A stretch of 64,000 bases of DNA, taken from Sycon ciliatum. Lineage: Eukaryota > Porifera > Calcarea > Leucosolenida > Sycettidae. The notes under the pieces were generated by a model. That model worked only from the letters and a program-made list of their open reading frames with translations. It did no database searches and had not been told where the DNA came from. A program made the translations under genes and the position numbers. Positions 29,581 to 39,060 of this stretch are shown piece after piece; the stretch's first letter is position 1; every line of letters begins with the position of its first letter. Location: assembly GCF_964019385.1 (NCBI RefSeq), contig NC_088645.1, positions 31,953,517 to 32,017,516 on the forward strand, in the 5' to 3' direction.

Positions 29581-30522
29581 ATGCCCATGTCAACCAGGTC
29601 TAAAGAAAGCGGAGAAGATAGCTCTAGTACGACTCCGATTGCCCAAAGTGGTTCTCCGAGCACTGGTATGGACGGTTCTGTTGACGTCACGCCTTTATTT
29701 GGCGAAAACGGCTCTTCTGGATGCCAAATTGATGTGGCCTCGTCTAACTTGCCTGCTAACCGTAAGTGCTCATGCATGTGTCATGACCATAGATGTTGCG
29801 GTGGCGAATCTTTCATGGGGATCATGAGTAGTTTGATCAAGGAATTGGCTGCCATGAAAGAAGCTGTTGTTGACAACAATTCCCTGAGAATCGAAGTGGC
29901 GGCACTCAGGGAGGAAGTTCAGAAATTGCGTACGAGTACATGTACCCCAACATCAGTGATCAACCCACGCACATCTGACTCAGGGCCTGCTACACGCAAC
30001 TCGTATTCAAATGCTTGCAGCTCAGGGGTTACAACTGACACGAGTACACCACGCGAACCAACATGTGATCCCGTACCGGTCGAACCTGAGTGGAAGGACG
30101 TTGAACGGAGAAAACCGCGAAACCCTGCACGCACGTTGGCAAATAAGACTACCACTGCCAGCCGTGAAGTAGCACACAAGCCAGGCCAGTCCACTGTCAC
30201 CTCGTATTATCAGCACAAACCCAAAGCTCCTGCAAGTTTTCGTGGAGCCGCTCGGATAAAATGCCGCGCAATTCACCTTGGCAATGTCCACATGGGATGT
30301 AGTGCTGATTCCATAGTAGGTTGGTGCGAGAAAAAAGACCTGCCAGTCATGAAGTGCAGTGTGTCAGAATCCCGGTACTTCGGACTGGCGTACGCACATG
30401 TCGTGATCCCAGCAGATCAAATCGACAAAGCCCTGCAGGAAGACTTCTGGCCAGCGGAGGTGCGTGCACGAGAGTGGAGATTCGCCTTGGACAAGATAGC
30501 TTCAGCTTCAGCCACATCATGA
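29581..30522 (+). CDS. LINE ORF1 protein
   Basis: ATG 29581 (MPMSTRSKESGEDSSST) to TGA 30520-30522, 313 residues. The open frame extends further upstream, but this is the first ATG pair. N-terminal third is Ser/Thr-rich; a Cys/His cluster CSCMCHDHRCC lies near residue 62; a predicted coiled coil follows (IKELAAMKEAVVDNN ... EVAALREEVQKLR, about residues 85-120), as used for ORF1 trimerisation. The C-terminal 80 residues (IKCRAIHLGNVHMGCSADSI ... YAHVVIP) look like an RRM-type fold and end in FWPAEVRAREWRF. This motif matches the end of ORF1 at 11327-11851. Expected role: binding LINE RNA. Its stop overlaps the ORF2 start. Confidence 0.8.
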   Translation: MPMSTRSKESGEDSSSTTPIAQSGSPSTGMDGSVDVTPLFGENGSSGCQIDVASSNLPANRKCSCMCHDHRCCGGESFMGIMSSLIKELAAMKEAVVDNNSLRIEVAALREEVQKLRTSTCTPTSVINPRTSDSGPATRNSYSNACSSGVTTDTSTPREPTCDPVPVEPEWKDVERRKPRNPARTLANKTTTASREVAHKPGQSTVTSYYQHKPKAPASFRGAARIKCRAIHLGNVHMGCSADSIVGWCEKKDLPVMKCSVSESRYFGLAYAHVVIPADQIDKALQEDFWPAEVRAREWRFALDKIASASATS

Positions 30523-33392
30523 ATGCCGACACCCCACTAAACCCTAATGCAATCCCATTCCATCCTAGACCACACACCCCTAATTTAGCCCCTTTATCAA
30601 ACAGCAACAACGGCCTTAGTCTTAATCTTAGAGTAGGGTTCCTCAATGTGTGCCACCTTCTTAATAAAAAGCATGAAGTTGAGGATTTCATACGATCTCA
30701 AAACATTGATATCATGATACTGGCGGAAACCTTTCTATCTAGCTCTACCGCAGACAGCTTGCTCAGCATACCTAACCATGCACTTTTCCGGAGGGATCGT
30801 CCCGGTCATGGAGGTGGCCTAGCAGCCTATGTCCACAATCGCTTTCAAGCACAAGTGGTGGGAGACCACACCAACATAGAACTTTTGCTACTGGAGATCA
30901 GAAGTCATCGAAACCGGATTCTCCTAGGAGGAGTGTATCGACCTCCAGGCACGCCAGTACAATTTTGGCAGGACTTGTCCAACGCAGTTGACACAGCAGC
31001 GGCGTCAATGCCATCGTCCCCGCTGATTTTAACGGGCGACTTCAATGTCGACGTAAGCCGGCGCCAAGCCCCTCAGCTCGACAATTTACATCGCTTCTGC
31101 GACCAGTTCAATATCTGCAACAAGGTGCAGGACACTACCCGCATTGCCCCCCACGGCAGCAGAACAACACTGGATCTCGCCCTAGCTGTGGATGGAGCGA
31201 TAACCTCCTGCACGGTTCTCCCTTGTACCATCAGCGACCACTTTGCGGTCGTAATTGACCTACCTTTCAAGTGCACTATGGAACCTCCTGCTGTCAAGTG
31301 CGGTCGTAACCTTGCAAGGATCGATATGAACCAATTCGCTCATGACTTGCATCATTGTGACCTGGAGAATTTTTCAACCGCTCAGACTGTGGATGCCATG
31401 TGGTATTCTTGGACTGACAAGATTGTTTCCGTTTTGGACGAGCACGCTCCTGTCCGAACGTATCGGCCTAAATCTTCCTCCCGCACGCCCTGTCCTTGGA
31501 AATTACCTGCCCTCCACGACGCTATTCTACTTCGCAACGCAGCACATCGTCGCTGGCGAGCCTCGCCGACTGACATGGATCTACGAACTGTATTCACATC
31601 AGCACGAGCCGAGGCTAAGCGAATGTCCCGACGCCTCAGGGCCCAGTATTACAAGAATCTTCTCACACGGAGTCAGGCAAATGCGCGCCTCACTTGGAAG
31701 ACAATAAACGAGCTCAGCGGCCGGACCAAAACTCCCACTCCACCCTCTGTCAGTATAGCAGCACTCAGCGAGCAATTCAGTGGAGTAGTCTCCGATCCAA
31801 GTAGACCTGTGCAGCTATCCTTACCTTGTGGTCCGTCACCACGGGAACCTTTGCGGGAATTCCAGGCCACTAGTGTTGAGGAGGTATTCACCTTTCTCGT
31901 GAGACTCGATGCTCGTAAAGCTGAGGGCAGCGACAGTATTCCGGCATTCATCCTGAAGCATTGTGCAGCAGCCCTCGCCCCGTCGCTATCCATATTAATT
32001 AATGCATCCCTTTCGTCTGGCATTGTGCCCGTCTCCCTGAAGATTGCAAATGTTCGACCCCTATTTAAGTCTGGTGACAAGAACGCATCTCGCAATTACC
32101 GTCCCATATCTTTGCTGCCAATAGCATCGAAGATCTTGGAGAAGATAGTCCACAAACGCCTGTGTGACTTCTTACAAACCCATTCACTTTTGCCCGCCAA
32201 TCAGTTTGCGTACCGGCCACAACACTCCACGGAAGATGCCTTGACCTTGGCCATGGACCGCTATCTGTCGTCAGCAGACCACCAGCTACATACTGGCGCA
32301 GTACTAGTGGACATGAGCAAGGCATTCGATAAAGTACGGCACCAGCTCATGATCCAAGATTTGTTTGCTTTGGGTGTATCTTCGACTGTTTTGCGTTGGT
32401 TTGCGAGCTACTTCACGGACCGTCGACAGAGAGTAGTTCTGGCGAGTGGGCAGTGCTCGGGCCTAACTGCATGCGAGTGTGGAGTCCCTCAGGGTAGTGT
32501 ACTGGGTCCTTTGCTGTTTTCACTATATACCATGGACGTCCATAGCGTCACCAGCCCAGCACACTCCCAGCTGTTTGCGGATGACATCCTTCTCGACACC
32601 GCAAGCAGATCCGTAGCAACCCTAAATCAAGTCTTATCAGTTGCTGTGTCAAACTTGGCTGACTACCTACACGGGAAAGGCCTGGTTTTAAACCCTGACA
32701 AGACGCAGGTCTTAGCCATTGAGGCATCACGCCGTAGTACCCTGGAACTCAACGTTAACTGCAACGGGACGCCTCTCACCCAGACCACCACTGCTCGCTT
32801 TCTGGGCCTACAGATCGATTCCTGTCTTCGGTGGGACGCGCAGGTCTCCAGCATAGTACGTAAAACTTCCCAGAAGCTAACCACCCTGAGAACCATCCGC
32901 CCGTCGCTATCTGAACGCCAGTCGCTCCTCTTCTATTCTGCCCTTATACTTCCTGACATGCTTTATGGATCAAACGCGTTCTTCTCTGCCCTCACGGCTC
33001 AGCAGCGGCACCAGCTCACTGTCCTCGACAAGCGATGTGTTCGCTGCGTAGCCAATCTGCCCTTCCCGTCCCATACCACTCCTATATACACTCGCCTTTC
33101 CCTGACCCCTGTAATTGAACGTGCCAAATGCAAACTCCGTTTCCTTATGCACCGTGTCCACACCAGCAGCATCAGCCCTCTTCTGAAAGATAGAGTAGCC
33201 CTCCAACCTCCCAGTAACACCCGTGGCAATGACAATTGCAAATACGTTGTTCCGCTAACTCGGCGAACATCTGGCGACAGCCGACCATTGGTTTCCGCCG
33301 TGAAGCTTTGGAACACCCTGCCACAGGAACTCACGTCCGCTCGTCGTCCAGCCCCGTTTAAAAGATTGCTGAAAGTGTTTTTCTACGGTTAA
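30519..33392 (+). CDS. LINE ORF2: AP-type endonuclease and reverse transcriptase
   Basis: ATG 30519 overlaps the ORF1 TGA (ATGA), so I chose it although the frame is open from 30321. 957 residues. Endonuclease: VGFLNVCHLLNKK (Asn), ILAETFL (Glu), GGVYRPPG, LTGDFNVDV, TTLDLAL, ISDHFAVV (Asp-His). RT: KAEGSDSIPAFILK, VRPLFKSGDK, NYRPISLLPIASKILEK, FAYRPQHSTEDAL, motif A VLVDMSKAFDKVRH, GVPQGSVLGPLLF, motif C QLFADDILLD, then KTQVLAIEASRR and the C-terminal KLWNTLPQEL. Every catalytic residue is present and no stop occurs. Function: nicks chromosomal DNA and copies LINE RNA at the nick. Clade CR1/Jockey-like; exact clade not settled. Confidence 0.9.
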   Translation: MNADTPLNPNAIPFHPRPHTPNLAPLSNSNNGLSLNLRVGFLNVCHLLNKKHEVEDFIRSQNIDIMILAETFLSSSTADSLLSIPNHALFRRDRPGHGGGLAAYVHNRFQAQVVGDHTNIELLLLEIRSHRNRILLGGVYRPPGTPVQFWQDLSNAVDTAAASMPSSPLILTGDFNVDVSRRQAPQLDNLHRFCDQFNICNKVQDTTRIAPHGSRTTLDLALAVDGAITSCTVLPCTISDHFAVVIDLPFKCTMEPPAVKCGRNLARIDMNQFAHDLHHCDLENFSTAQTVDAMWYSWTDKIVSVLDEHAPVRTYRPKSSSRTPCPWKLPALHDAILLRNAAHRRWRASPTDMDLRTVFTSARAEAKRMSRRLRAQYYKNLLTRSQANARLTWKTINELSGRTKTPTPPSVSIAALSEQFSGVVSDPSRPVQLSLPCGPSPREPLREFQATSVEEVFTFLVRLDARKAEGSDSIPAFILKHCAAALAPSLSILINASLSSGIVPVSLKIANVRPLFKSGDKNASRNYRPISLLPIASKILEKIVHKRLCDFLQTHSLLPANQFAYRPQHSTEDALTLAMDRYLSSADHQLHTGAVLVDMSKAFDKVRHQLMIQDLFALGVSSTVLRWFASYFTDRRQRVVLASGQCSGLTACECGVPQGSVLGPLLFSLYTMDVHSVTSPAHSQLFADDILLDTASRSVATLNQVLSVAVSNLADYLHGKGLVLNPDKTQVLAIEASRRSTLELNVNCNGTPLTQTTTARFLGLQIDSCLRWDAQVSSIVRKTSQKLTTLRTIRPSLSERQSLLFYSALILPDMLYGSNAFFSALTAQQRHQLTVLDKRCVRCVANLPFPSHTTPIYTRLSLTPVIERAKCKLRFLMHRVHTSSISPLLKDRVALQPPSNTRGNDNCKYVVPLTRRTSGDSRPLVSAVKLWNTLPQELTSARRPAPFKRLLKVFFYG

Positions 33393-33627
33393 TATGGCCG
33401 AATAGCACCTCCCTCTGGCATAGGTCCTCATCTTCCTATTTCTCCCTGATTGTTACTTCGTTCGAACTTGACTTGTAATTACCGGTACAAATACTTACTT
33501 TTGACTGTTTTCTCATTTTCGCAAGTGAAGCTTTATCGAGCTACACTTTTTATTCTATCGCCATCATAATATTGGGCATCAATGCCCGTTTGGTTTGCGA
33601 TGTAAAATAAAACTTCAAACAAAATTA
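33393..33627 (+). mobile_element. LINE 3' UTR
   Basis: From ORF2 stop to the tail. AATAAA at 33607-33612. Confidence 0.7.
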
Positions 33628-33734
33628 TAGTAGCCAACAACACAGCCAGAAGCCATGATGACACAAATACCCTCATTTTCCATGGACAAACAGAAAGAAG
33701 ATGCGTAATCCCAGTGTTTCTGGATCTGGCCAAA

Positions 33735-33916
33735 GGATCACCAAGTCTCAATGACGTCACGGGTTTGTGACGTCACGGCACGGACCCGAAAAGGACAATT
33801 GCAAACTGATATATCTCAAGAACGCTTGGTCGGATCGAAGTGGGACCTTAACCATTCGACTCAGCGTCCAAAACTCTACGGACCATGAAGTTTTGATTTT
33901 TGGGTGTAGTTCCCCT
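33735..33916 (-). repeat. Right terminal inverted repeat of the TTAA transposon
   Basis: Complement of 26955-27140, ends in GGGTGTAGTTCCCCT just before TTAA. The inner edge has two GTGACGTCAC-like boxes. Confidence 0.8.
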
Positions 33917-33920
33917 TTAA

Positions 33921-35699
33921 CTTTCTTTGCTTCAAAGCAAGTTGCTTAGGCCCTCATCAGACTACGTACATAGACAATCCAGTACAAAATCACATAAAAC
34001 CTAAAAGGCAACATTTTTCCATGCCTGCATTCAGACTACACATTTTACATGCAATATACAGGCAACCTTTGACCCTACGAAATTGCGCAAGGGGCCTTGG
34101 ATCTGTGAAAGCAGCGGACAGTCGTACCCGGGTACAAAGTTCGTACAACTGCTTGGTGAAAGTACGATAAATGCAGGAAAGTTGCCTTGTACAAGGGTTG
34201 GCACCCTGCCTGAAAGGATTGGGCAGCTTTTTAGGCTTCCCGCCAGATTCTTGTTGTTGTCTTGGAAACTTCTATGTAAATGTGACTTATAGGCTGTTTT
34301 GTACCTAGTCTGAAGAGGGCCTTACCTTTCCGTTGTGCTCCCAGTGTCCTTACAACAATAACCCACAGCAATGTTTTATTTTCCTTTCCATTCCCCAACC
34401 AATGAATACTACGATGTCGATTCTATTTCTGAATACTTTAGTGTGTGCCCGCGCACGCACGTGTGTGTGTGTGTGTATACCTCACTTGCCACTCGAAGTT
34501 CTGTTCCCCATCACTGGAACACTGCCTGTTCTTTCAGGACCTGCCATCATCTGCGGATGGGCATTCAATGATTGTATTGTGTGTGTGTTTCATTCAGAAT
34601 CTGATCCGCTATCGTTGCTATAAGAGAAAATCTGTGGGTTCACATCCAATGCATTTGTAGATTTGCGTGCTTTTCTTGCCACGGGCGCATACATGGGACA
34701 TTGTGTGTGTGTGCGTCTGTGTGTATGGGGATATTGTCTGTATCGGCTTTTGGTACTAATGTTCAGGTCTGTGCTTGCATGTGTGAACATGAAATTGTTC
34801 GGTTCTGTGCATGCTATTGCTATGTTGTATATTATTGTATGTATGTGTGCATTTCCACGAACAGTGTAGATGAGCGTGGAGAGTGCATTCATCCCTCATC
34901 AACCACTTCCCCTTGGGCTTACGAGAGTTTTTTCTGCGTACCTCTCATTTTTGTTTGTTTCTCTCTGATACTGTATTGATGCTGGTACCTGTACCTCGAT
35001 GTGTTCCTCTATCTGCAGTCACCTTTAACCTTCGGTCAAGTTAACGTTTATTGTGCTCTATTTATCGTGCGAATCAAAATAAACAATAATAACACAAGTC
35101 GTGCTAGAGTGACGACATGTGCGTGTAGTAGGGTTGATGCGATGGGACGTTATAATTAGGTGGAACAGAACACACATTGGGCAGATTGATTGGGCATCAT
35201 TGATTGTGCTCAGTCTAAACAGTGAACATAATAATTATCTCCAGTGACAGACTGTAGCGGCTAGCCTCCAATAGGTAGCTGGCACTAGTCGCTACTGCTT
35301 GTTTGACAGGTGCCGCCAGAATCCCTGTTGTGTCATGCTATAGATGCACATGCCCTATTCTGGGGCATGCTAAGGTACTTTGATTTTGTTGACTGCATGA
35401 AGACAGCATCCAATAGTAGTACTCGTAGACCTTGGCTCTTTGTAGGTCAACCACCATCGCATGGATCGATCGGTGACTATGCACTTGGAGGTTGGAATAG
35501 CCCGCGCTGAACAGATCTTGCCATGGCCCAGGGAGTGAACTTGCTTACTCGACTATCCCGGTTTTAGTTAACCAGCATGAGTGGTGCAATTTGTCCATAC
35601 CATGTTGCGAGCTGACAGTTGTTTGGGCAGGTTTTGAGCTGCACCACGAAACAAAGCGAAATAACGGCGTGACTGTAGAGCAAGGAAGCGGCGAGACGG
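33921..35699. other. Unassigned DNA with a LINE-like 3' end
   Basis: No gene recognised. GTACCCGGGTAC palindrome near 34125. TG-rich stretches at 34445-34475 and 34700-34730. AATAAA at 35078-35083 followed by aataataac looks like the 3' terminus of a LINE on the plus strand, without recognisable ORF upstream. Confidence 0.35.
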
Positions 35700-36449
35700 C
35701 ACTTCCAGGACGAGACAGGCAGTAGAGATGTGTTCACAGCACGAGCAACCTCTCAAACCCTGCCGGTACTCCACAGTTACAAGAAAATGTCGGACTGGAC
35801 GACGCGCCAATGCAAACCTGCTACATCCACCCAGGCAGATAGCTGCCAAACCAGGCCAATGTCGACCCACTGCATACCGGTATGTCAATGTCAAACAGAT
35901 CCTGCAGGAGAAGACTGGGATGATATTGGCGTCCAGTGTACGGACACCAGTCACATTTCCTGCGTCTTTTGCAGCATACAGGATAGACTCATCACTGTAA
36001 AGTCCACTACTTCGTGATTTTTATTTGTAGAATACATGACAGGCGTATTCAGTGTGCCTCGCAGGACTGCGAGATGCTGCAGAAGACCAGGTTCGACCTT
36101 TCTTGACCGCCATTCACCGACGGTGGGCTACACGATGCTGGAGGAACTAGATTCCAGTGAAAACCCAAGATTCCTTTGCTCCTGGACGCTCCGACGTGTT
36201 GTGATATCTGCCAGGTGCGCAGTAACTAGTATTTTCATCGCTATAGCGAGGACGACGCCGATCGGCAAACTCTCGCTCACAGCCATCACCAGCCTCTCAA
36301 AACCATCACCTGGCATCCCCCAGAGGTATAGGAGAAAGCCAAAACAGCTCTCAACAAACAAAAGCTAAGGACGATGGAAAGAGAGCATGTCAAAAAGAAG
36401 ACGAACAGTATGAAGTTCAAATGGTTTTGAACACTCGTACCACCAACTA

Positions 36450-37456
36450 CAGTGCGGATCGGCTATAGGGTTGTCGGCTATAGTAATATACCTCTTATAG
36501 TGATCGTATTCTCAAATTCATTTTCGTAAACCACCCCTTTCTATACATATCGGATCGGCTATAGTAACAATCGGCTATAGTAATATATCGGCTATAATGC
36601 TACAATTTCTTTGTCAAAATGATTTTATTGCATACATTTTTCATCGGCTATAGTGATGATCATCAAAAATTATACCGAGAAGAATGTTTCTTTCTTGCGT
36701 TTGTACACATATTATTGCTTCTTGGAGAAATAGTGGTCCATTGTTGACTGGTGTGTTCTTCGTGGCTTCGTTACGAGGAATGTCTCAACAGCGTTCACAT
36801 GCTGGTGAACATGCTGTTGGCTGCGCAATGCCGAACTTCCGAGCGATAGCTGCTTGGCTCGTCCCCGGGTTCTCCTCCGCATATTTTATGATGTCCAGTT
36901 TGTCGTTCACTGTGAAGGACTTTCGATGAGAAGCCATTTCGACCACAGACTGCCAATAAAACTTCGAAGGGTTCACTCACAAGCGTTTACGAATGTCACA
37001 AACTAACTTGCCGTGAGCATGATTCTGACTCTCCTGGAGGTTTATACCACTCCATGGAGGACAAAACGACAACGAAAGGTAGGTGTAAGTGCTAAGTGGG
37101 TATGTGTACGAGATGTGTAGTAAAAAGAACCATTCGCGCGAATTCCATACGATAATCTCGTAGATGTCTGCATATCATACGGTGAGCGTATCGGTAGCGT
37201 ATACCGTACGGTTACTTGGCACGCGCGAGAAAGCTAGCTCTAGCTCGCATGTGCCTTCACTCTATGATGTAGCTCTGCACTGCACCTACTGCACAGTCAC
37301 ATGCACAGCACGCTTCGGCACGCTGCACTGATTCGAATGACACCATACACGCATGTGTCAGGCATACCTAAGTATGTAGATCGCCTGTAGTAATATATCG
37401 CCTATAGTGATATTTTCACGAAAATCAAACACCAACGCTATAGCCGATCCGTACTG
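36450..37456 (-). mobile_element. Non-autonomous pogo/Tigger-type transposon (1007 bp)
   Basis: Ends CAGT(G/A)CGGATCGGCTATAG in inverse orientation, with TA on each side (36448-36449 and 37457-37458). The motif TCGGCTATAGTAATAT recurs at least five times near the left end, and related tcgcctatagtgatat motifs occur near the right end; these could be transposase-binding sites. A short minus-strand ORF encodes the N terminus of a pogo-type transposase. The empty site is preserved at 25643. CAG ends with TA duplication and a CENP-B-like HTH define the pogo group. Confidence 0.85.
36785..36937 (-). pseudogene. Truncated pogo-type transposase (N-terminal HTH)
   Basis: ATG at 36937 on the minus strand, 50 residues, stop at 36785. 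MASHRKSFTVNDKLDIIKYA followed by ENPGTSQAAIARKFGIAQ is the CENP-B/psq-type helix-turn-helix found at the N terminus of pogo and Tigger transposases, where it binds the terminal repeats. The frame is lost after IAQPTACSPACERC; the second HTH and the DDE catalytic domain are absent from the remaining 330 bases of the element. The fragment could still encode a small DNA-binding peptide, which is speculation. Confidence 0.75.
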
Positions 37457-37497
37457 TATACCACTTTCAATAAATCGTGACGCCATTTTGTTTTAAC

Positions 37498-37945
37498 ACG
37501 CATACGGTCCACTTCACTGATATTCCTTGTTTTCCTCATTGATTTGCTCACTCTCAGTTGTCCTATTCGTCGTGTTATTTCTCCTTCTCTGCTCACTTTG
37601 TATTCTCATATTCTCATCTTAATAACTCTACAGAATGGAGACCCGCTCGATAGGCCTAAACGGCCTCTGGGGAATCCTAAATTATACAAAACAAACCAGA
37701 CGCGCGGTACTCTGTGACTCGTGTGTTACTGCTCTGCTTCTGCATTGAGCACTCTATCGAACCGGAGGACTCCGCTCTCTGTTGTATTTTAATCTGTATT
37801 GGGTGCTGTTGTAGTTTTGGAGCGGAACTACATTACATACATAGTGTTTCGTCACTTTCTTTTGGGTTACATATTTTCCTTTTCTGGTTTTCTGAGTTTG
37901 CATTTGTATTGGTTTTTCATCCATTGTGTTTCTTTTAGGGAATTG
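37498..37945. other. Unassigned DNA
   Basis: No gene recognised; T-rich. Confidence 0.3.
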
Positions 37946-38304
37946 ACTCGGATGGAGAGCCAAGGATTAATTTATAGAAAAGAAAAAAGGACCAAGGAAC
38001 TACAAGTCACGCTATAATGTCCACTAACACCACCAGTTACTAAACAATCAGCTCATGCGATAACATTGCACGACACTGACCGACGGTACTGACGTTCTAC
38101 AACTAACTGGCTACCAGCTCTCGCACATCTTGGATGTGCACTCCAACAGCCTTCCAACTAGGAAGGTTCTAAGTTATAGAAATAGCATAAGGACCATCGG
38201 TCAGTGTCGAGGAATGTTATCGCATGAGCTGATTGTTTAGTAACTGGTGGTGTTAGTGGACATTATAGCGTAACTTGTAGTTCCTTGGCCCTTTTTTTCT
38301 TTCG
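37946..38304. mobile_element. 359-bp palindromic MITE with 8-bp target duplication
   Basis: Arms of about 90 bp (37977-38066 and 38211-38303) are almost perfect inverted copies (gaaactacaagt(c/t)acgctataat core). GGGAATTG occurs on both sides (37938-37945 and 38305-38312). Eight-base duplications fit hAT-type transposons. An outer left segment (actcggatggagagcc) has no partner on the right here but occurs at the right end of the 1271-1565 copy. Confidence 0.7.
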
Positions 38305-38376
38305 GGGAATTGTGTTTGCCCGTACAAGAGGCTACAGCACACCAGTGCTGTGTGCAAAAGTCTGGGCAGTAACAGA

Positions 38377-38979
38377 ATGAGCAAAGGAGAGGCGTGTATT
38401 AAAGAATATGCGGACTGGTTGATCTTGCAGAGCGAAAGGCCGGTCAACTGCGGAGGGTCTATACGAGGCCAGAACCACTGTGAGCTGGTGAGCAGGACAA
38501 ATGCGGGTGGTGACAGCATGCACATGTGTCTACAGGACAGTCTTTTTGTCCTTGCTCAATGCAAGCAGCACCATTACTGGACTGTTTTGACTGGCCGTTT
38601 GACGCGAGCATCGCTTGGCCCGACCAAGGGTCTGCAGATCTCATTCCCGCATTCTGACAGCTCCGTCTGTCAAGGACATTTCGTGAAAGTCAACGGGCAG
38701 AATTCCTCAAAACTGGTGCGGAAACCGTTGAAATCAGCAACCCAGCCAACACGCATGACGCCCGTATTTTTGATCATTGAACCATCAGGATACAAAGCAA
38801 GGGCGGCTTGTCTTTCCTCAGAATCATCCATCAGAATTTTGCTTCGACAACGATGGCGACAGCGGATTGTGGAAAACGGTAATGTAATTTCAGGCGGATT
38901 GGAAATCAAAAAGAAAAAACCTTTTTTGAAACCAATTCCGTTGGAATTCGCCTGGGGCAAGTTGCGTAATACACTCTGA
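38377..38979 (+). CDS. Hypothetical 200-codon ORF with downstream poly(A) signal
   Basis: ATG 38377 (MSKGEACIKEYADWLILQ) to TGA 38977-38979. AATAAA at 39055-39060 follows, 76 bp after the stop, which supports a transcript end on this strand. Cys- and His-containing middle part (MHMCLQDSLFVLAQCKQHH), a basic C-terminal part (LLRQRWRQRIVENGN, EIKKKKPFLKP). No domain recognised. The opposite strand is open from 38960 to 38670 as well (96 codons), so either strand could be coding, or neither. The copy in the second duplication unit is identical as far as I checked. Confidence 0.25.
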   Translation: MSKGEACIKEYADWLILQSERPVNCGGSIRGQNHCELVSRTNAGGDSMHMCLQDSLFVLAQCKQHHYWTVLTGRLTRASLGPTKGLQISFPHSDSSVCQGHFVKVNGQNSSKLVRKPLKSATQPTRMTPVFLIIEPSGYKARAACLSSESSIRILLRQRWRQRIVENGNVISGGLEIKKKKPFLKPIPLEFAWGKLRNTL

Positions 38980-39060
38980 TGTTGTTGCTGGTTGGCTGGG
39001 TGTTATTGTACTTCTTACATGTTATTGTGGCCAGCTGTCCTTTACAATGATAAAAATAAA

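Larger units (their letters stand above)
28950..33627 (+). mobile_element. Full-length two-ORF LINE, both ORFs open
   Basis: ORF1 (29581-30522) and ORF2 (30519-33392) are uninterrupted and overlap in ATGA. A 3' UTR follows, with AATAAA at 33607-33612 and an end near 33627 (caaacaaa). All endonuclease and RT catalytic motifs are present, so the copy may be competent to move. The 5' limit is a guess. The 3' part from 31067 is repeated at 45345. Confidence 0.85.
26955..33916. mobile_element. TTAA-flanked DNA transposon (Kolobok-like), 6962 bp, with nested LINE
   Basis: The left end AGGGGAACTACACCCAAAAA (26955 on) and the right end (33916 backward) are inverted copies with only two differences in the first 110 bp or so and weaker similarity to about 180 bp. 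TTAA flanks both (26951-26954 and 33917-33920). A TTAA target with purine-rich AGGGG ends fits the Kolobok superfamily better than piggyBac (which starts CCC). Inside: a candidate first exon (27228), a long alternating CA/CG tract, and a LINE (about 29-33.6 kb) that is probably a later insertion. No full transposase is recognised. The right end is repeated at 48013-48194 by the tandem duplication. Confidence 0.7.
35700..37497 (+). repeat. Dispersed repeat, copy filled by a pogo-like element
   Basis: Bases 35700-36449 and 37457-37497 together match the reverse complement of 25603-26345. The 1007-bp insert lies between. Includes gacatttt, cagtgtgcctcgcaggactgc and the open frame 36036-36368, all conserved in the other copy. 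No product is recognised. Confidence 0.7.

Noticed and set aside
30321..30518. ORF2 of the intact LINE starting upstream at 30321
   Set aside because: The first codons are a TTG and overlap ORF1 in another frame. ATG 30519, in an ATGA overlap, starts just before the endonuclease domain and fits the other LINE in the window.
26955..33916. Classification as piggyBac because of TTAA
   Set aside because: Ends begin AGGGG, not CCC(T/A), and no piggyBac transposase is visible. Kolobok is the closer, still unproven, choice.
38670..38960. Minus-strand 96-codon frame as the real gene
   Set aside because: The opposite frame is longer and is followed by AATAAA. Neither has a recognised domain, so only the plus-strand frame was listed, with low confidence.
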